The translations under genes and the position numbers were made by a program. Of a stretch of 64,000 bases of DNA, positions 1-7,955 are shown one piece after another. The notes under the pieces are model-generated. The model did not search any database, was not told where the DNA came from, and saw nothing but the letters and a program-made list of their open reading frames with translations. Source of the stretch: an uncultured Kangiella sp. (GTDB lineage: Bacteria; Pseudomonadota; Gammaproteobacteria; Enterobacterales; Kangiellaceae). The stretch is from positions 25,678 to 89,677 of the forward strand of contig CATNCP010000004.1 in assembly GCA_950096615.1 (NCBI GenBank). Reading direction: 5' to 3'. Positions within the stretch are counted from its first letter, which is position 1; each line of letters begins with the position of its first letter.

Positions 1-123
1 ACCCCGCACTCTATGCGGTACATACCCCGCACTCTATGCGGTACCTACCCGCACTCCCATGCGGTACCTATGCGGTACACCCCGCACTCCTATGCGGTAC
101 ATACCCCCTACCTGTATGTGGTA
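1..123. repeat. tandem array of short palindromic repeats
   Basis: About four and a half direct repeats with a period of about 23 bp. Each unit contains CCGCA-N5-TGCGG, a 5-bp inverted repeat, followed by GTAC and a short linker. CCGCA occurs at 4, 27, 49 and 82; TGCGG at 14, 37, 60, 71 and 93. The last unit (about 104-121) is degenerate. The array is cut by the window start, so its full length is unknown. There are no unique spacers, so it is not CRISPR. Its role is unknown; it lies upstream of the two cargo genes of the integrative element. Confidence 0.8.
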
Positions 124-292
124 GCTTATATTTCTGCTTTTTTAGATAAAACTGTAATCTTCAGCCCCCCCTTTACAAGTTCTTTCTTTAAGAAGTTGAC
201 TTTGCTAGTATCCACTAAAAATGAATAAAGCTTACGATATTTCTATTAGTCTTTAGTAAAGGACATATGGGCATCAATTTAAGGAAAGTAAA

Positions 293-1084
293 ATGAGCTA
301 TAAGTGGGAGTTTTCTATATCAGCAGGATCTTATTACCCCTCGTTAACGGAGAGGTTTGGCGGTAATGATATTTGCCTTGCATATGAAAATGATGATCTT
401 GGAATGCAGTTCTTCGGTTTTTCCTTACATATTGATGCCCTATCAGAACCAAGTCATGTGGCGCAAAGGCTATACAGTTTGCAAGTTTTACTGAATGGAG
501 CCCTACGAGTCTCAAGTGGTCACACTAATATGATACCAATTATGTTTCATCAGTTTTCGTTATGTAATGGGGGGAGTAACCATAACGTATACGCCGAGTC
601 TATTGAAGAGAGCCCTTTCGATCTCAACCCATCTATTGATAAAGACCTACCTTATTGGAAAGATCCTAAGAACAATTATTCATCGTATATTCTAAATAAA
701 TCAAAGTATGACAAAGTTATAAGAGAGCTCCTATTTCTTGTTGGAATGATATCAACTACTAATTCCGCAACTGAAAGAGTGCTTACATGGAGTACGCTAT
801 ATAAAATACTCGACTGTGTTAAGCACTATTCGAAAGATTTCGAATTACCATATGACACTTTTGCAGACAAACCTCGAATTAATGAATTTACTGCTGCTTG
901 TAATAATATGAGTATACTAGGATTAAATGCGAGACATGGTCCCTCAGGTAATAAGCCACCAAAGAAGGTCATGACTTGTTTAAATGAAGCATCTAATTTA
1001 ATAGTCTCACTATCTCAATCATTCATGCAACATTACAGAGAAAGCTTATTCGGGTACACAGAGCAGTTAGATATAGAAAGCTAA
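293..1084 (+). CDS. hypothetical protein, element cargo gene 1
   Basis: A 263-aa soluble protein with no signal peptide or membrane segment. I do not recognise a family. The start is supported by AAGGAAAG about 4 nt before the ATG. It contains a C-terminal stretch of helix-rich sequence and an aromatic-rich N-terminal half. The next gene starts 35 nt downstream on the same strand, so the two are probably co-transcribed. GGACATATGGGCATC, 18 nt before the start codon, is close to half of the large palindrome at 2301-2332 and may be a shared regulatory site. The codon use is AT-rich compared with the chromosome. Its position at the cargo end of a satellite-like element makes phage defence possible, but nothing in the sequence proves this. 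Confidence 0.65.
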   Translation: MSYKWEFSISAGSYYPSLTERFGGNDICLAYENDDLGMQFFGFSLHIDALSEPSHVAQRLYSLQVLLNGALRVSSGHTNMIPIMFHQFSLCNGGSNHNVYAESIEESPFDLNPSIDKDLPYWKDPKNNYSSYILNKSKYDKVIRELLFLVGMISTTNSATERVLTWSTLYKILDCVKHYSKDFELPYDTFADKPRINEFTAACNNMSILGLNARHGPSGNKPPKKVMTCLNEASNLIVSLSQSFMQHYRESLFGYTEQLDIES

Positions 1085-1119
1085 CAGGCATTTTAGGATA
1101 TGAAAAGTAGGTTTTAGAG

Positions 1120-2217
1120 ATGGCACAAGGTGTAATTGCTGACAATTGGTCTTTGCAAGATATTTCAAGTCTTTTTCTTGAGGGGCTAGACAAAGAGAAA
1201 GCTGGTGAAATAACTATTGATGAAAATCAACATTCCTACAAACCAATTTCTATTGCAGTAACTCAAACGGAAGCTCTTTTTGACTTTATTACTGATCTAG
1301 TCTTACGAGATGAAATTTTAGTTGATGAAAAGTTCTCCGATGCATGGGACGCTATGGATAGCCCAATACTTAATGCGAAAAAACTTGGAGTTGTTCGAGC
1401 ATACCCTTTTTTGTCCAAATCAGATGAAATTTCAGAAATAAGGGAAGAGATTTCCGACCGTATTTGTTCTACAAAATCATTAAGAGTAGCGCATAAAGAA
1501 AATGTTGATGGCTGGAACTTTAACAAGGAGTCGCCGCATCAGCTCTTATCCCAAACTTTGTGGGGAGGAGCTGGTATGTGTGCAAGAAGCTATGTATATG
1601 AAAAGAGCTACACCCCACACCCCCTACGAAAAAGGCTATTCATAAACTCAGGCTTTATGCTTCCAGCCGATGATGCTGTTCACCAAGTATCTAATTTCTT
1701 GAATGATCAAAAGGTAAAAGTCTCAGGAAAGTTACTTGGTAACGATAAGCTTTTCTCAACGTACATTAATATTCCCGCTATCCCAATAAGAATTCTCCAA
1801 GAATCCCAATCAGCTGAGCAAATGATTTCTATTGCATTACAAATGAGAGATGACTTCCAAGCCCTTCGTGATTGGTTAAAGATGTTCCAAAATGCAATAA
1901 GCGAAGAGGATACAAAAACCATGATCAAATATAGAAAGGAGCTAGACTCGGTAAGCCAATATATAGATAAAAAAATAGGATACGGAACCTCCACTAACCC
2001 AGTGTCTATGGAGGCTGGAGTAGGTATTTTTAAAGTCGCCATAAAAGGAAATCCATTAGACAGCTTAAAAAACCAGTTTGGGATACGAGCCACACTAAAC
2101 AAGTTAATTTTAGGAAGCTCTGGAAGAGAGGAGATTAGAAAGTACGTTAAAATGTTCGGAGTTGACGGCTCTGCCACTGCCTATGAGATTGAGAACTCAT
2201 TTATTGTGAAGGGTTAA
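1120..2217 (+). CDS. hypothetical protein, element cargo gene 2
   Basis: A 365-aa soluble protein, not recognised. No transmembrane segment, Walker motif or nuclease signature is obvious. The central part (about residues 225-285) looks like charged amphipathic helix, and the C-terminal third contains a Gly/Ser stretch. A TAGAG sequence precedes the ATG. It follows cargo gene 1 at a 35-nt distance and probably forms a two-gene unit with it. It converges on the DUF927 gene, with the 2301-2332 palindrome between them. Composition is AT-rich, as in gene 1, consistent with transfer on the element. Confidence 0.65.
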   Translation: MAQGVIADNWSLQDISSLFLEGLDKEKAGEITIDENQHSYKPISIAVTQTEALFDFITDLVLRDEILVDEKFSDAWDAMDSPILNAKKLGVVRAYPFLSKSDEISEIREEISDRICSTKSLRVAHKENVDGWNFNKESPHQLLSQTLWGGAGMCARSYVYEKSYTPHPLRKRLFINSGFMLPADDAVHQVSNFLNDQKVKVSGKLLGNDKLFSTYINIPAIPIRILQESQSAEQMISIALQMRDDFQALRDWLKMFQNAISEEDTKTMIKYRKELDSVSQYIDKKIGYGTSTNPVSMEAGVGIFKVAIKGNPLDSLKNQFGIRATLNKLILGSSGREEIRKYVKMFGVDGSATAYEIENSFIVKG

Positions 2218-2300
2218 TTAAGTCAGTAATAATAGCGGGACGATTGGGACATCCTTTTTACATCAAGATATTAAGTAGCCCCATTAAAGTCAGGCCTTAT

Positions 2301-2332
2301 GGGACATATGGGGCATCTGCCCCATATGTCCC
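2301..2332. repeat. perfect 15-bp-arm palindrome
   Basis: GGGACATATGGGGCA, a 2-nt centre, then its exact reverse complement. It lies between the convergent cargo gene 2 and DUF927 gene. There is no T-run on either side, so it is not a standard terminator. Related GGGGC/GGGAC words flank it (2236-2248, 2277-2290, 2350-2356, 2382-2402), and a near half-copy sits at 261-275. It could be an origin-type iteron region for the DUF927 replication protein, or a protein-binding site. Confidence 0.7.
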
Positions 2333-2372
2333 GCTCTCACTTATTATCTGGGGACAGCCACAAAGCGACTAT

Positions 2373-4277
2373 TCACTTCAAAGTCCCATTAGCCCCATCC
2401 TCCCCAGCTCTAATACTTTCAAGCTCATCAAAACTTAAAATACAAGCTGGAACAGAGTAAAACCTCGACCTTCTTTGTACCCCATTAATATAAATTGAGT
2501 GCTTAGACTTCAGTCTATTGCTATCGTTTATCTGCAAGAAGCCCATTTCTTTTAGATCTTTAGCAACTTCATTAATGTTTTGTCCATTACAAACTTCAGC
2601 AAATCCATTTGTAGTAAATAAGTATAATTTTTGCTGATGCCCTCCAACTGTAGCCTCGTGAAAATACCCCAACATATCCTTAGGAGGCACATCATTTACG
2701 TTATTAGTAAGCTGAAAGCGGCTTTGATTTCGTTCGATAGCTTCTCTAACCATTCGGGCATTAATGACCTTTCTAGGCAAATTAACATCATCACTAAGCC
2801 ACAAGCCCACTACATACCTTACTGAACTGATTATTTCAGACTCTTCTAGGGGCAATACACCTAGTCTTGAAGCCAAAATTCCAGCAGTAGCCACCAAAGA
2901 GAACCTTTTTAAAGCTCTCTGTTGCTCTCGCTCCATATTTGGAAGCAAAAGCTCTTTATGAATTTGGTTATTCAACTCATTGATATGCTTCCGTGCATTG
3001 GCTTGAGTTTCAAACTCAATAATTATTTGGTCTATAAATATCGAGCCAGCCACTCCAAAATATTTAGAACAGTTATTTTTTAAACGATCGGCGAATTCCG
3101 CATAAGAATAACCTTTAGGTTCTTTAATGATTTCATCGTTAGCCGGTATATCTATAAGCCTAAGAGCTTGTCCTGAGTGCACATTTTTTGAAGTTTGTAA
3201 GATCTTCTCTCTAACAGACTGCTCACCTGAAGAAAGTATCATTGAACGCCATGAACGTGACTTTTTAATATCAGCATCTTGGCTTAACCTTTGCTTCCCT
3301 CGCCCTCCAGACAGGTTGTATACCACTCGTCCAAAGTCATTATCATTGCATGTGTGTATTTCATCTAAACACAACAACCCGTCATTAGATGATGATGCTA
3401 ATGCTTCAAGGGCATTTGACGTACTGTTCCACGTAAGGACATAACTCTTTGAGGGATCAGCTCCTGGAGATGAACCATTGCCCACAACACTCGCAGCGAC
3501 CTGTAATACTGTTGTCTTGCCTCCCGAGCTACGGCCGTAAATATTAAAGCCTCCCGTTTCTATATCTGAAAAGTGTAGTAACATTCCTGAAAAACCAAGC
3601 GATAAACCAAATACAAGCATTGGGTTTTGACTGCAAAAATGAGCAACATTTTCTGTCCAGTCATAAAAGCCACCACTTTCATACATAGCTTGGCCAGTAT
3701 AGGAGTGTCGTTCGGGTTGATATATAATGTCCTCTTTACAGTACCCAGCCCCGATTACTCTATGGGGTAAAACGTAAGCTAGTTCCTCATTTCCCTCTAT
3801 CCATCCTAATTTGGTAACTGACTCTACAAATGGCAAATTACCTAGGAAACCAACTAAGTACCTTTTAAGACTGCTAGTTTGACTTGGGTCAATTTTCACG
3901 CCCGAACGACCTAAATACTTTATAAAGTCAGAGCCAGAGTCATAGAGATAATCCATTGGAATAGCCCTATTTCTTAGGCTTCCCCTTAAATCTACCCAGT
4001 TTAAAACAACTCCATTAGTTTTATCTGTCGTATCTTCTGTAACCGCTGTAGCCCAAATAGGGCTGGAGACCTGCTTCCCTTCTTCATTGTTAGAGTTAAC
4101 TAGGAATACTCCTCGGTCATCCAGCTTGAAGCCAGACGGGGCTTTAATCATTGCTTGGATAAAGCTAGAATCGTTAATGGAAGCATTTTCTAGTTCTGTG
4201 GTAAGTTCTTGAGAATTATCTTCTACCCTCTCGGCAGTTGTAGCTGCTGGGAGGGACTCCACTTTATTTCCGTCCAT
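2373..4277 (-). CDS. DUF927 domain helicase/primase-like ATPase
   Basis: A 634-aa protein. An acidic N-terminal region of about 90 residues is followed by a DUF927-type core. The P-loop is GRSSGGKTT (about residues 249-257) and the Walker B is LLCLDEI (about 303-309). Proteins with DUF927 are found in satellites, plasmids and prophages and are thought to act in replication as helicase-like ATPases. The start is set by GGAGG 6 nt before the ATG. The ATG is 1 nt from the stop of the AlpA-type gene, so the two are translated from one transcript. The C-terminal part (about 540-630) could be a winged-helix DNA-binding region. The exact biochemical role is inferred from the family. Confidence 0.8.
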   Translation of the reverse strand: MDGNKVESLPAATTAERVEDNSQELTTELENASINDSSFIQAMIKAPSGFKLDDRGVFLVNSNNEEGKQVSSPIWATAVTEDTTDKTNGVVLNWVDLRGSLRNRAIPMDYLYDSGSDFIKYLGRSGVKIDPSQTSSLKRYLVGFLGNLPFVESVTKLGWIEGNEELAYVLPHRVIGAGYCKEDIIYQPERHSYTGQAMYESGGFYDWTENVAHFCSQNPMLVFGLSLGFSGMLLHFSDIETGGFNIYGRSSGGKTTVLQVAASVVGNGSSPGADPSKSYVLTWNSTSNALEALASSSNDGLLCLDEIHTCNDNDFGRVVYNLSGGRGKQRLSQDADIKKSRSWRSMILSSGEQSVREKILQTSKNVHSGQALRLIDIPANDEIIKEPKGYSYAEFADRLKNNCSKYFGVAGSIFIDQIIIEFETQANARKHINELNNQIHKELLLPNMEREQQRALKRFSLVATAGILASRLGVLPLEESEIISSVRYVVGLWLSDDVNLPRKVINARMVREAIERNQSRFQLTNNVNDVPPKDMLGYFHEATVGGHQQKLYLFTTNGFAEVCNGQNINEVAKDLKEMGFLQINDSNRLKSKHSIYINGVQRRSRFYSVPACILSFDELESIRAGEDGANGTLK

Positions 4278-4278
4278 G

Positions 4279-4473
4279 CTACACCTCCGCAGTTGATGTC
4301 TTTAGCTGAGAATCAAGATACTCATTCAGATCCTGTAAACGGTATCGGATAGCTCTTGCACCAACTTGAATATAAGGAATACGCGCTCCAATATAGCGGT
4401 CACGCTCTAAGAATTGTTTACTGACACCCAAATAATCTGCTGCTTCTTGGGTGGTTAATAAATGTTTTGTCAT
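4279..4473 (-). CDS. AlpA-family helix-turn-helix regulator
   Basis: A 64-aa protein with the MerR/AlpA-type helix-turn-helix: LTTQEAADYLGVSKQFLERD at residues 6-25, then a beta-wing with VGARAIRYRLQDL. AlpA proteins of P4-like and PICI elements activate integrase or act as excision factors. An AGAGG ribosome-binding site lies 7 nt upstream. The gene is immediately upstream of the DUF927 gene and downstream of the 319-aa gene and integrase, all on the same strand. It probably regulates excision or replication of the element. The family call is firm; the specific role is inferred. Confidence 0.85.
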   Translation of the reverse strand: MTKHLLTTQEAADYLGVSKQFLERDRYIGARIPYIQVGARAIRYRLQDLNEYLDSQLKTSTAEV

Positions 4474-4526
4474 GTTAAGACCTCTTGCTTCGTTAATAGA
4501 GGCCTATAGTTTTAATGGGTTTTATT

Positions 4527-4549
4527 CATGCTGAATATGTTCCAGCATG
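4527..4549. promoter_or_regulatory. inverted repeat upstream of the AlpA-type gene
   Basis: CATGCTG-N9-CAGCATG, with perfect 7-bp arms, lies 6 nt beyond the stop codon of the 319-aa gene and about 55 nt before the AlpA start. No U-run follows on the minus strand, so an operator for AlpA or another element regulator is more likely than a terminator. The CTG-N9-CAG spacing does not fit a LexA box. A second, imperfect repeat (CCTCT...AGAGG) lies at about 4480-4503. Confidence 0.45.
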
Positions 4550-4554
4550 TTGGT

Positions 4555-5514
4555 TCATACTTTTTCTTTGATTCTTTTTAAAACTTCTCGACGAGAAAGA
4601 TTTGAAAATTCGCTCATATCTCCCCCCAGCTCTTTGAATCTTTTCCAAAGAGATATCCATCTAGCTATAGAGTCGCTGTAGTTTTTACCTTCTGGGTTAT
4701 TAACTTCATATAGCCTTTCAGGATCATCTTTTAACTCAAGGTCGATTAATTTAGCTGCTTTACTGTTTGATAAGTTTTTATAAGACTTTTCATAAAGTTT
4801 AAGGCACTTCATTAAAAATAGTCGCTCTTTGCTCTGTGACGCTATACCAGCTTTTTTAGTATTGTTTACTATTGCTGTGTCTGCTGCATATAAACCTTCA
4901 GAAAAGCTTATGGATTCCAGTGCCTCAAATGCTGAAAACGAATAGTCATCCTTATATTTCTTAGCTATTTCCAGCCTTCTATCCTTTAACTCAGGGTGTT
5001 TACTAGCTTTTCTTAAAAAAATAGTAGTGCAGTAAGCCTCCTCTATAGTTAAACAGGAATCTATAGCGAATATTTCCACCCATGAAACATTGTTTTCACC
5101 AAATATCTCCTCTTTTTCCTCATGCTCCATTAAGTACCTTAGCTGTGCACATTCAGATGGACCAAATGGCTGCATCCAAGGAACACGCTCTAAAGCCTTT
5201 TTAAAGCCCAGCTTCTTAATATTTTTGTTTAGGTATTCCAATGCAATACAGTGCATTTGCCTTAAATAGCGTAAATACTCAATATCACGTACTCCTAACT
5301 TAGAAAACAACTCCCTGCACCTCAGAGAAGCATTCACTAAATACTTGGGGAACTTAAATATATTTTTTCTGCTATAAAAATCCTCAAGGGGATTGTAAGT
5401 TTGGAAGTTATAAATTGACCCTTTGATTTCTTCTTCTATCTCTAAAGCTTTAGCGAATACCTCTAACCTATCTGCTGCCATTAACCTAGCTTTCTTCTGC
5501 TCTTCACTGATCAT
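4555..5514 (-). CDS. hypothetical protein downstream of integrase
   Basis: A 319-aa, highly charged, helix-rich soluble protein (many Glu, Lys and Leu). No known domain is recognised. The C-terminus (LSRREVLKRIKEKV) is basic. Its start overlaps the end of the integrase gene by 11 nt, which implies translational coupling. An auxiliary recombination or regulatory role is possible but unproven. There is no signal peptide or transmembrane helix. The low GC matches the rest of the element. Confidence 0.65.
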   Translation of the reverse strand: MISEEQKKARLMAADRLEVFAKALEIEEEIKGSIYNFQTYNPLEDFYSRKNIFKFPKYLVNASLRCRELFSKLGVRDIEYLRYLRQMHCIALEYLNKNIKKLGFKKALERVPWMQPFGPSECAQLRYLMEHEEKEEIFGENNVSWVEIFAIDSCLTIEEAYCTTIFLRKASKHPELKDRRLEIAKKYKDDYSFSAFEALESISFSEGLYAADTAIVNNTKKAGIASQSKERLFLMKCLKLYEKSYKNLSNSKAAKLIDLELKDDPERLYEVNNPEGKNYSDSIARWISLWKRFKELGGDMSEFSNLSRREVLKRIKEKV

Positions 5515-6742
5515 GACTCACACCCGCAAACTCTAAAACTTTACCTTCTATCTTTTGCATAGGCTCAATAAGTCTGGACACATCGCTGACGACATAGCCA
5601 GCAGTAACATCTTGGGTTGTTTTGTGGTTTAGTAGCTTTTTCAATGCGAAGTAAGGTATATCAAGGCTTTCCGCTATTGTGGCGAAAGTACGTCTTAGAT
5701 CATGAAGAGTGAAATCTACACCTGATAGCTCTGCCACCTTGCGAACCTGTTTAACTGGTTCCACTAGATGACCTGTTTTGCTTTTACTCGGGAACAGGTA
5801 TTCATTAAAAGTCGAATCTATACGTCTTATCACGATTGAGTAAAGGTAGTCTCCCATTGGTAAAACATGGGGTTCGCTGTTCTTGGTATCATTAACTGTT
5901 AGTGTTCGCCCCATCATATCAACGTCTGAAACTTTGATTTTCATAGCCTCAGAGCGTCTAAGCCCCGTAAATATGATCAGTAGTAAATAGTCCCTTATAA
6001 CCTCTGTATTGCTATTAGGGTTCGTATTACTGAGGTTTAGTACTGCATCAAACCACTTAGGAAGCTCATGAGGTTTAATAACTGTTCGTCTTCGGTCTAC
6101 CTTGTACCAAGATTTAGTGTTAGAAAGCCTTTGTACTGGGTTAAGCGCAAATATTGAGTTTCCTTGCTCGTCTGAGTACTGTTCAGCAGCAAAATTGAAT
6201 AAAGCTCTAAGTACTCGCATTGCATTATTTGCTCTGGCTTGGCTTCTTTTGCCATATTCAGTATGTACCTTAGCTACAACATCTCTGTTAATGGTGGCCA
6301 ATGGCTTATTTAGGTATTTGCCGAAAGCATCATTAATGGCTTTGCGATAGTCTTTGATCGTGCCTTCTTTGAGGGATTTTCTAGCTTTAATGTAATCCTC
6401 TAAAACCTGCTCCAAAGTAATCCGATGCTGAATATCCTTATTCCTATCGTCCTGCTTGGCTTTATTGATGTCTTTACCCAGCGACATTTCACCTAATGCC
6501 TTATGAGCTTGCTTCCTAGCTTGTGCTACCGTAATTTGAGGGTAGCGACCTAGTGTAGTCCTACAAGTACGGCCATTAACCCGCTTTTCCGCAATAAAGC
6601 TCTTAGTTCCTGACTTAGTTACTCGAAGTGCGAACCCCTGCAACAAATTGTCTCTTACAATCAGTTGATCCTTATCTGGTGGAGGCTGTATATTATCGAC
6701 CAGATTTTTAGTGATCTTATTCATTTCCCCAAAATTCTCCAT
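5504..6742 (-). CDS. P4-type tyrosine recombinase (integrase)
   Basis: A 412-aa site-specific recombinase. The N-terminal DUF4102-like arm-binding domain (about 1-90) includes TTLGRYPQITVAQARKQA. A core-binding SAM-like region follows (about 100-190), and then the catalytic domain. Catalytic residues seen are Arg in FTGLRRSEA, His-x-x-Arg in LHDLRRTF, His in LLNHKT and the Tyr of TAGYV. It would integrate and excise the element at the adjacent tRNA-Asn site. An in-frame ATG at 6724 (MNKITKN) is an equally plausible start. The gene lies 146 nt from the tRNA fragment, the usual arrangement for elements using tRNA targets. Confidence 0.93.
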   Translation of the reverse strand: MENFGEMNKITKNLVDNIQPPPDKDQLIVRDNLLQGFALRVTKSGTKSFIAEKRVNGRTCRTTLGRYPQITVAQARKQAHKALGEMSLGKDINKAKQDDRNKDIQHRITLEQVLEDYIKARKSLKEGTIKDYRKAINDAFGKYLNKPLATINRDVVAKVHTEYGKRSQARANNAMRVLRALFNFAAEQYSDEQGNSIFALNPVQRLSNTKSWYKVDRRRTVIKPHELPKWFDAVLNLSNTNPNSNTEVIRDYLLLIIFTGLRRSEAMKIKVSDVDMMGRTLTVNDTKNSEPHVLPMGDYLYSIVIRRIDSTFNEYLFPSKSKTGHLVEPVKQVRKVAELSGVDFTLHDLRRTFATIAESLDIPYFALKKLLNHKTTQDVTAGYVVSDVSRLIEPMQKIEGKVLEFAGVSHDQ

Positions 6743-6810
6743 GTAGGCGCTATGTAGGCAAGCGGTTTAAAAACCAATAAAACTCATAACGCTCTATTAA
6801 AAGATAAAGT

Positions 6811-6837
6811 CCACTAATTTCAAGCCTTTATTAGTGG
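6811..6837. promoter_or_regulatory. inverted repeat between integrase and att site
   Basis: CCACTAAT-N11-ATTAGTGG, 8-bp perfect arms, lies in the 145-nt gap between the integrase start and the tRNA-Asn fragment. This is where arm-type integrase sites or excisionase sites are usually found. The remaining AT-rich gap holds no gene. Confidence 0.4.
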
Positions 6838-6887
6838 TTTATGGGTTATTAAAACAGATTAAAACTTAATGATAACTGAATTATTGA

Positions 6888-6934
6888 GACTGTTAATCCA
6901 TATGTCGCTGGTTCGAATCCAGCAGGGGGAGCCA
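6888..6934 (+). other. tRNA-Asn 3' fragment, right attachment site (att)
   Basis: The sequence from GACTGTTAATCC (anticodon GTT at 6892-6894) through the T arm (CTGGTTCGAATCCAG) to the acceptor 3' strand and GCCA matches the 3' half of a bacterial tRNA-Asn. The expected 5' half is absent: the upstream sequence is AT-rich element DNA that loses identity within the anticodon stem. It is therefore a duplicated 3' end left by integration, with crossover near the anticodon loop. It is not a functional tRNA gene here. The intact copy should sit at the other end of the element. Confidence 0.85.
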
Positions 6935-6942
6935 TATTTTAA

Positions 6943-6970
6943 GGGCCTTGCAGCGATGCGAGGCCTTTTT
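6943..6970 (+). terminator. intrinsic terminator of the original tRNA-Asn unit
   Basis: GGCCTTGC-N6-GCGAGGCC (with one G-T pair) followed by TTTTT, directly after the tRNA-Asn 3' fragment. It marks the chromosomal side of the junction. Confidence 0.75.
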
Positions 6971-7001
6971 CGTATCCCTATAAATAAATGAAAAGGACTT
7001 T

Positions 7002-7778
7002 ATGATGACACGTATTTTAAAACCATTGTTTCTACTCTTAGTGGCCGTCAGTTTTCTTGCCTCTTGCGATAGCAAAACCTCCAAACCCAAAGACACCGTT
7101 TACTACAACCTTTCGGGAGCGGTCAAAACCACTCTTCATTCATTTGATTACAGCAATCTCGAGGCTCGTGACGAAAGCTTTTCACCAGAATCAATTAAGT
7201 TAACTTTTAATCGTGATGGAATGTTGGAGGAAACCGTTTCTAGCTATATCGAGCAAGCCAATACCGCTAACAAGCAGACTACCATGGCCAGCAAGTTCCA
7301 ATACGATGATCAAGGAAGACTTAAAACACAGTATGACAGGTATGACTCAGACCAGCCGCAAGTGATAAGTTTCCTTTATCGGGAAGAAGAGTTTTTACCT
7401 TATGCATCAACCATGTTTGATGGGCATGAAACTCAAATGACCAATCTATCCCACGATACAAACGGCAATATGATTTCAGCGGTGTCTGTCTCGGAAAGCC
7501 TAGAAACGAAAAGCCAATATTCAGCCAAATACAATGACATCAACCAGCTCGTTGAGAGAAGCTTTACATACGGTGATAGTTACCAATCCTCAATAACAGT
7601 CACGTACAACTCGGACCGAACTGTAAAGTCAGAAACTACAATTACTGGTGATGACAAGTCAGTATTAACTTATGAATACCTCAAAACTGACTCGGTAGAT
7701 AACTGGATAGAGCGGAAGGTAATGTCTAGCGATAAAGACGGCTATGTGATTGAAAAGCGTACGATAAATTATTTTTAA
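7002..7778 (+). CDS. hypothetical lipoprotein
   Basis: A 258-aa protein with an N-terminal lipoprotein signal: basic start, hydrophobic stretch FLLLVAVSFLA and lipobox LASC with the acylated Cys at about residue 22. The mature part contains several RHS/YD-like beta repeats, for example FQYDDQGRLKTQYDR and LTFNRDGMLEETV, similar to short YD-repeat lipoproteins of unknown function. It is probably anchored in the outer membrane. AAAGGA lies upstream of tandem ATG codons at 7002 and 7005; either could be used. It is the first chromosomal gene beside the element junction and appears monocistronic. Confidence 0.75.
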   Translation: MMTRILKPLFLLLVAVSFLASCDSKTSKPKDTVYYNLSGAVKTTLHSFDYSNLEARDESFSPESIKLTFNRDGMLEETVSSYIEQANTANKQTTMASKFQYDDQGRLKTQYDRYDSDQPQVISFLYREEEFLPYASTMFDGHETQMTNLSHDTNGNMISAVSVSESLETKSQYSAKYNDINQLVERSFTYGDSYQSSITVTYNSDRTVKSETTITGDDKSVLTYEYLKTDSVDNWIERKVMSSDKDGYVIEKRTINYF

Positions 7779-7780
7779 GC

Positions 7781-7808
7781 AAAAAAAAGCCGAGAAATGA
7801 TTCTCGGC
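7781..7808 (-). terminator. intrinsic terminator reading leftward
   Basis: GCCGAGAA-N4-TTCTCGGC with eight A residues on its left, so it acts as a hairpin plus U8 for minus-strand transcription. No U-run follows on the plus strand, so it is a poor terminator for the lipoprotein gene beside it. No minus-strand coding gene lies just to its right, which suggests a short non-coding transcript. Confidence 0.7.
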
Positions 7809-7955
7809 CAAATCCCACCATATAGCTGAAGGAAAACTGTATCAGAATGTATCTGATTTTCGCTTTAATCTTAGTAGTTTATGAATTTTTTCAAGTTTGC
7901 TTTATTTGTCAGCAAGACTGTGATAAAACTTAACTATTGGATTAAAGTACATCTT
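7781..7955 (-). ncRNA. candidate small RNA
   Basis: A possible minus-strand transcript of about 175 nt. A sigma70-like promoter (TTGATT at 7985-7990, 17-nt spacer, TAATAT at 7962-7967) faces left, and the transcript would end at the U8 terminator 7781-7808. No open reading frame with a ribosome-binding site is seen inside. The promoter spacer coincides with the palindrome at 7967-7982. This is inference from promoter and terminator only. Confidence 0.3.

Larger units (their letters stand above)
1..6934. mobile_element. integrative element (partial), integrated at tRNA-Asn
   Basis: A P4-type integrase (5504-6742), an AlpA-type regulator, a DUF927 helicase-like ATPase and unrecognised cargo lie next to a 3' fragment of tRNA-Asn at 6888-6934. 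The fragment is followed by a terminator (6943-6970) that would normally end the tRNA transcript, so the chromosome resumes to the right and the element runs left beyond the window. This gene set resembles P4-like or PICI-like phage satellites. No capsid or tail genes are visible. The left boundary and the intact tRNA-Asn are not in the window. Confidence 0.8.

Noticed and set aside
1..123. CRISPR array
   Set aside because: The repeats are directly adjacent with short similar linkers, not separated by unique spacers, and no cas gene is nearby.
13..228. 71-aa ORF with RYIPRTLCGTYPHS-like repeats
   Set aside because: Its first half is the tandem DNA repeat translated in one frame; no ribosome-binding site and no conserved domain.
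2301..2332. Bidirectional terminator between the cargo gene and DUF927 gene
   Set aside because: The stem is strong but no run of T follows on either strand.
4527..4549. LexA box before the AlpA-type gene
   Set aside because: Spacing is CTG-N9-CAG rather than CTG-N10-CAG and the inner bases do not match, so SOS control is not supported.
6893..7096. Minus-strand ORF of 67 aa ending WLPLLDSNQRHMD
   Set aside because: It is antisense to the tRNA-Asn fragment and the lipoprotein start; such ORFs are a known artefact of reading through tRNA genes.
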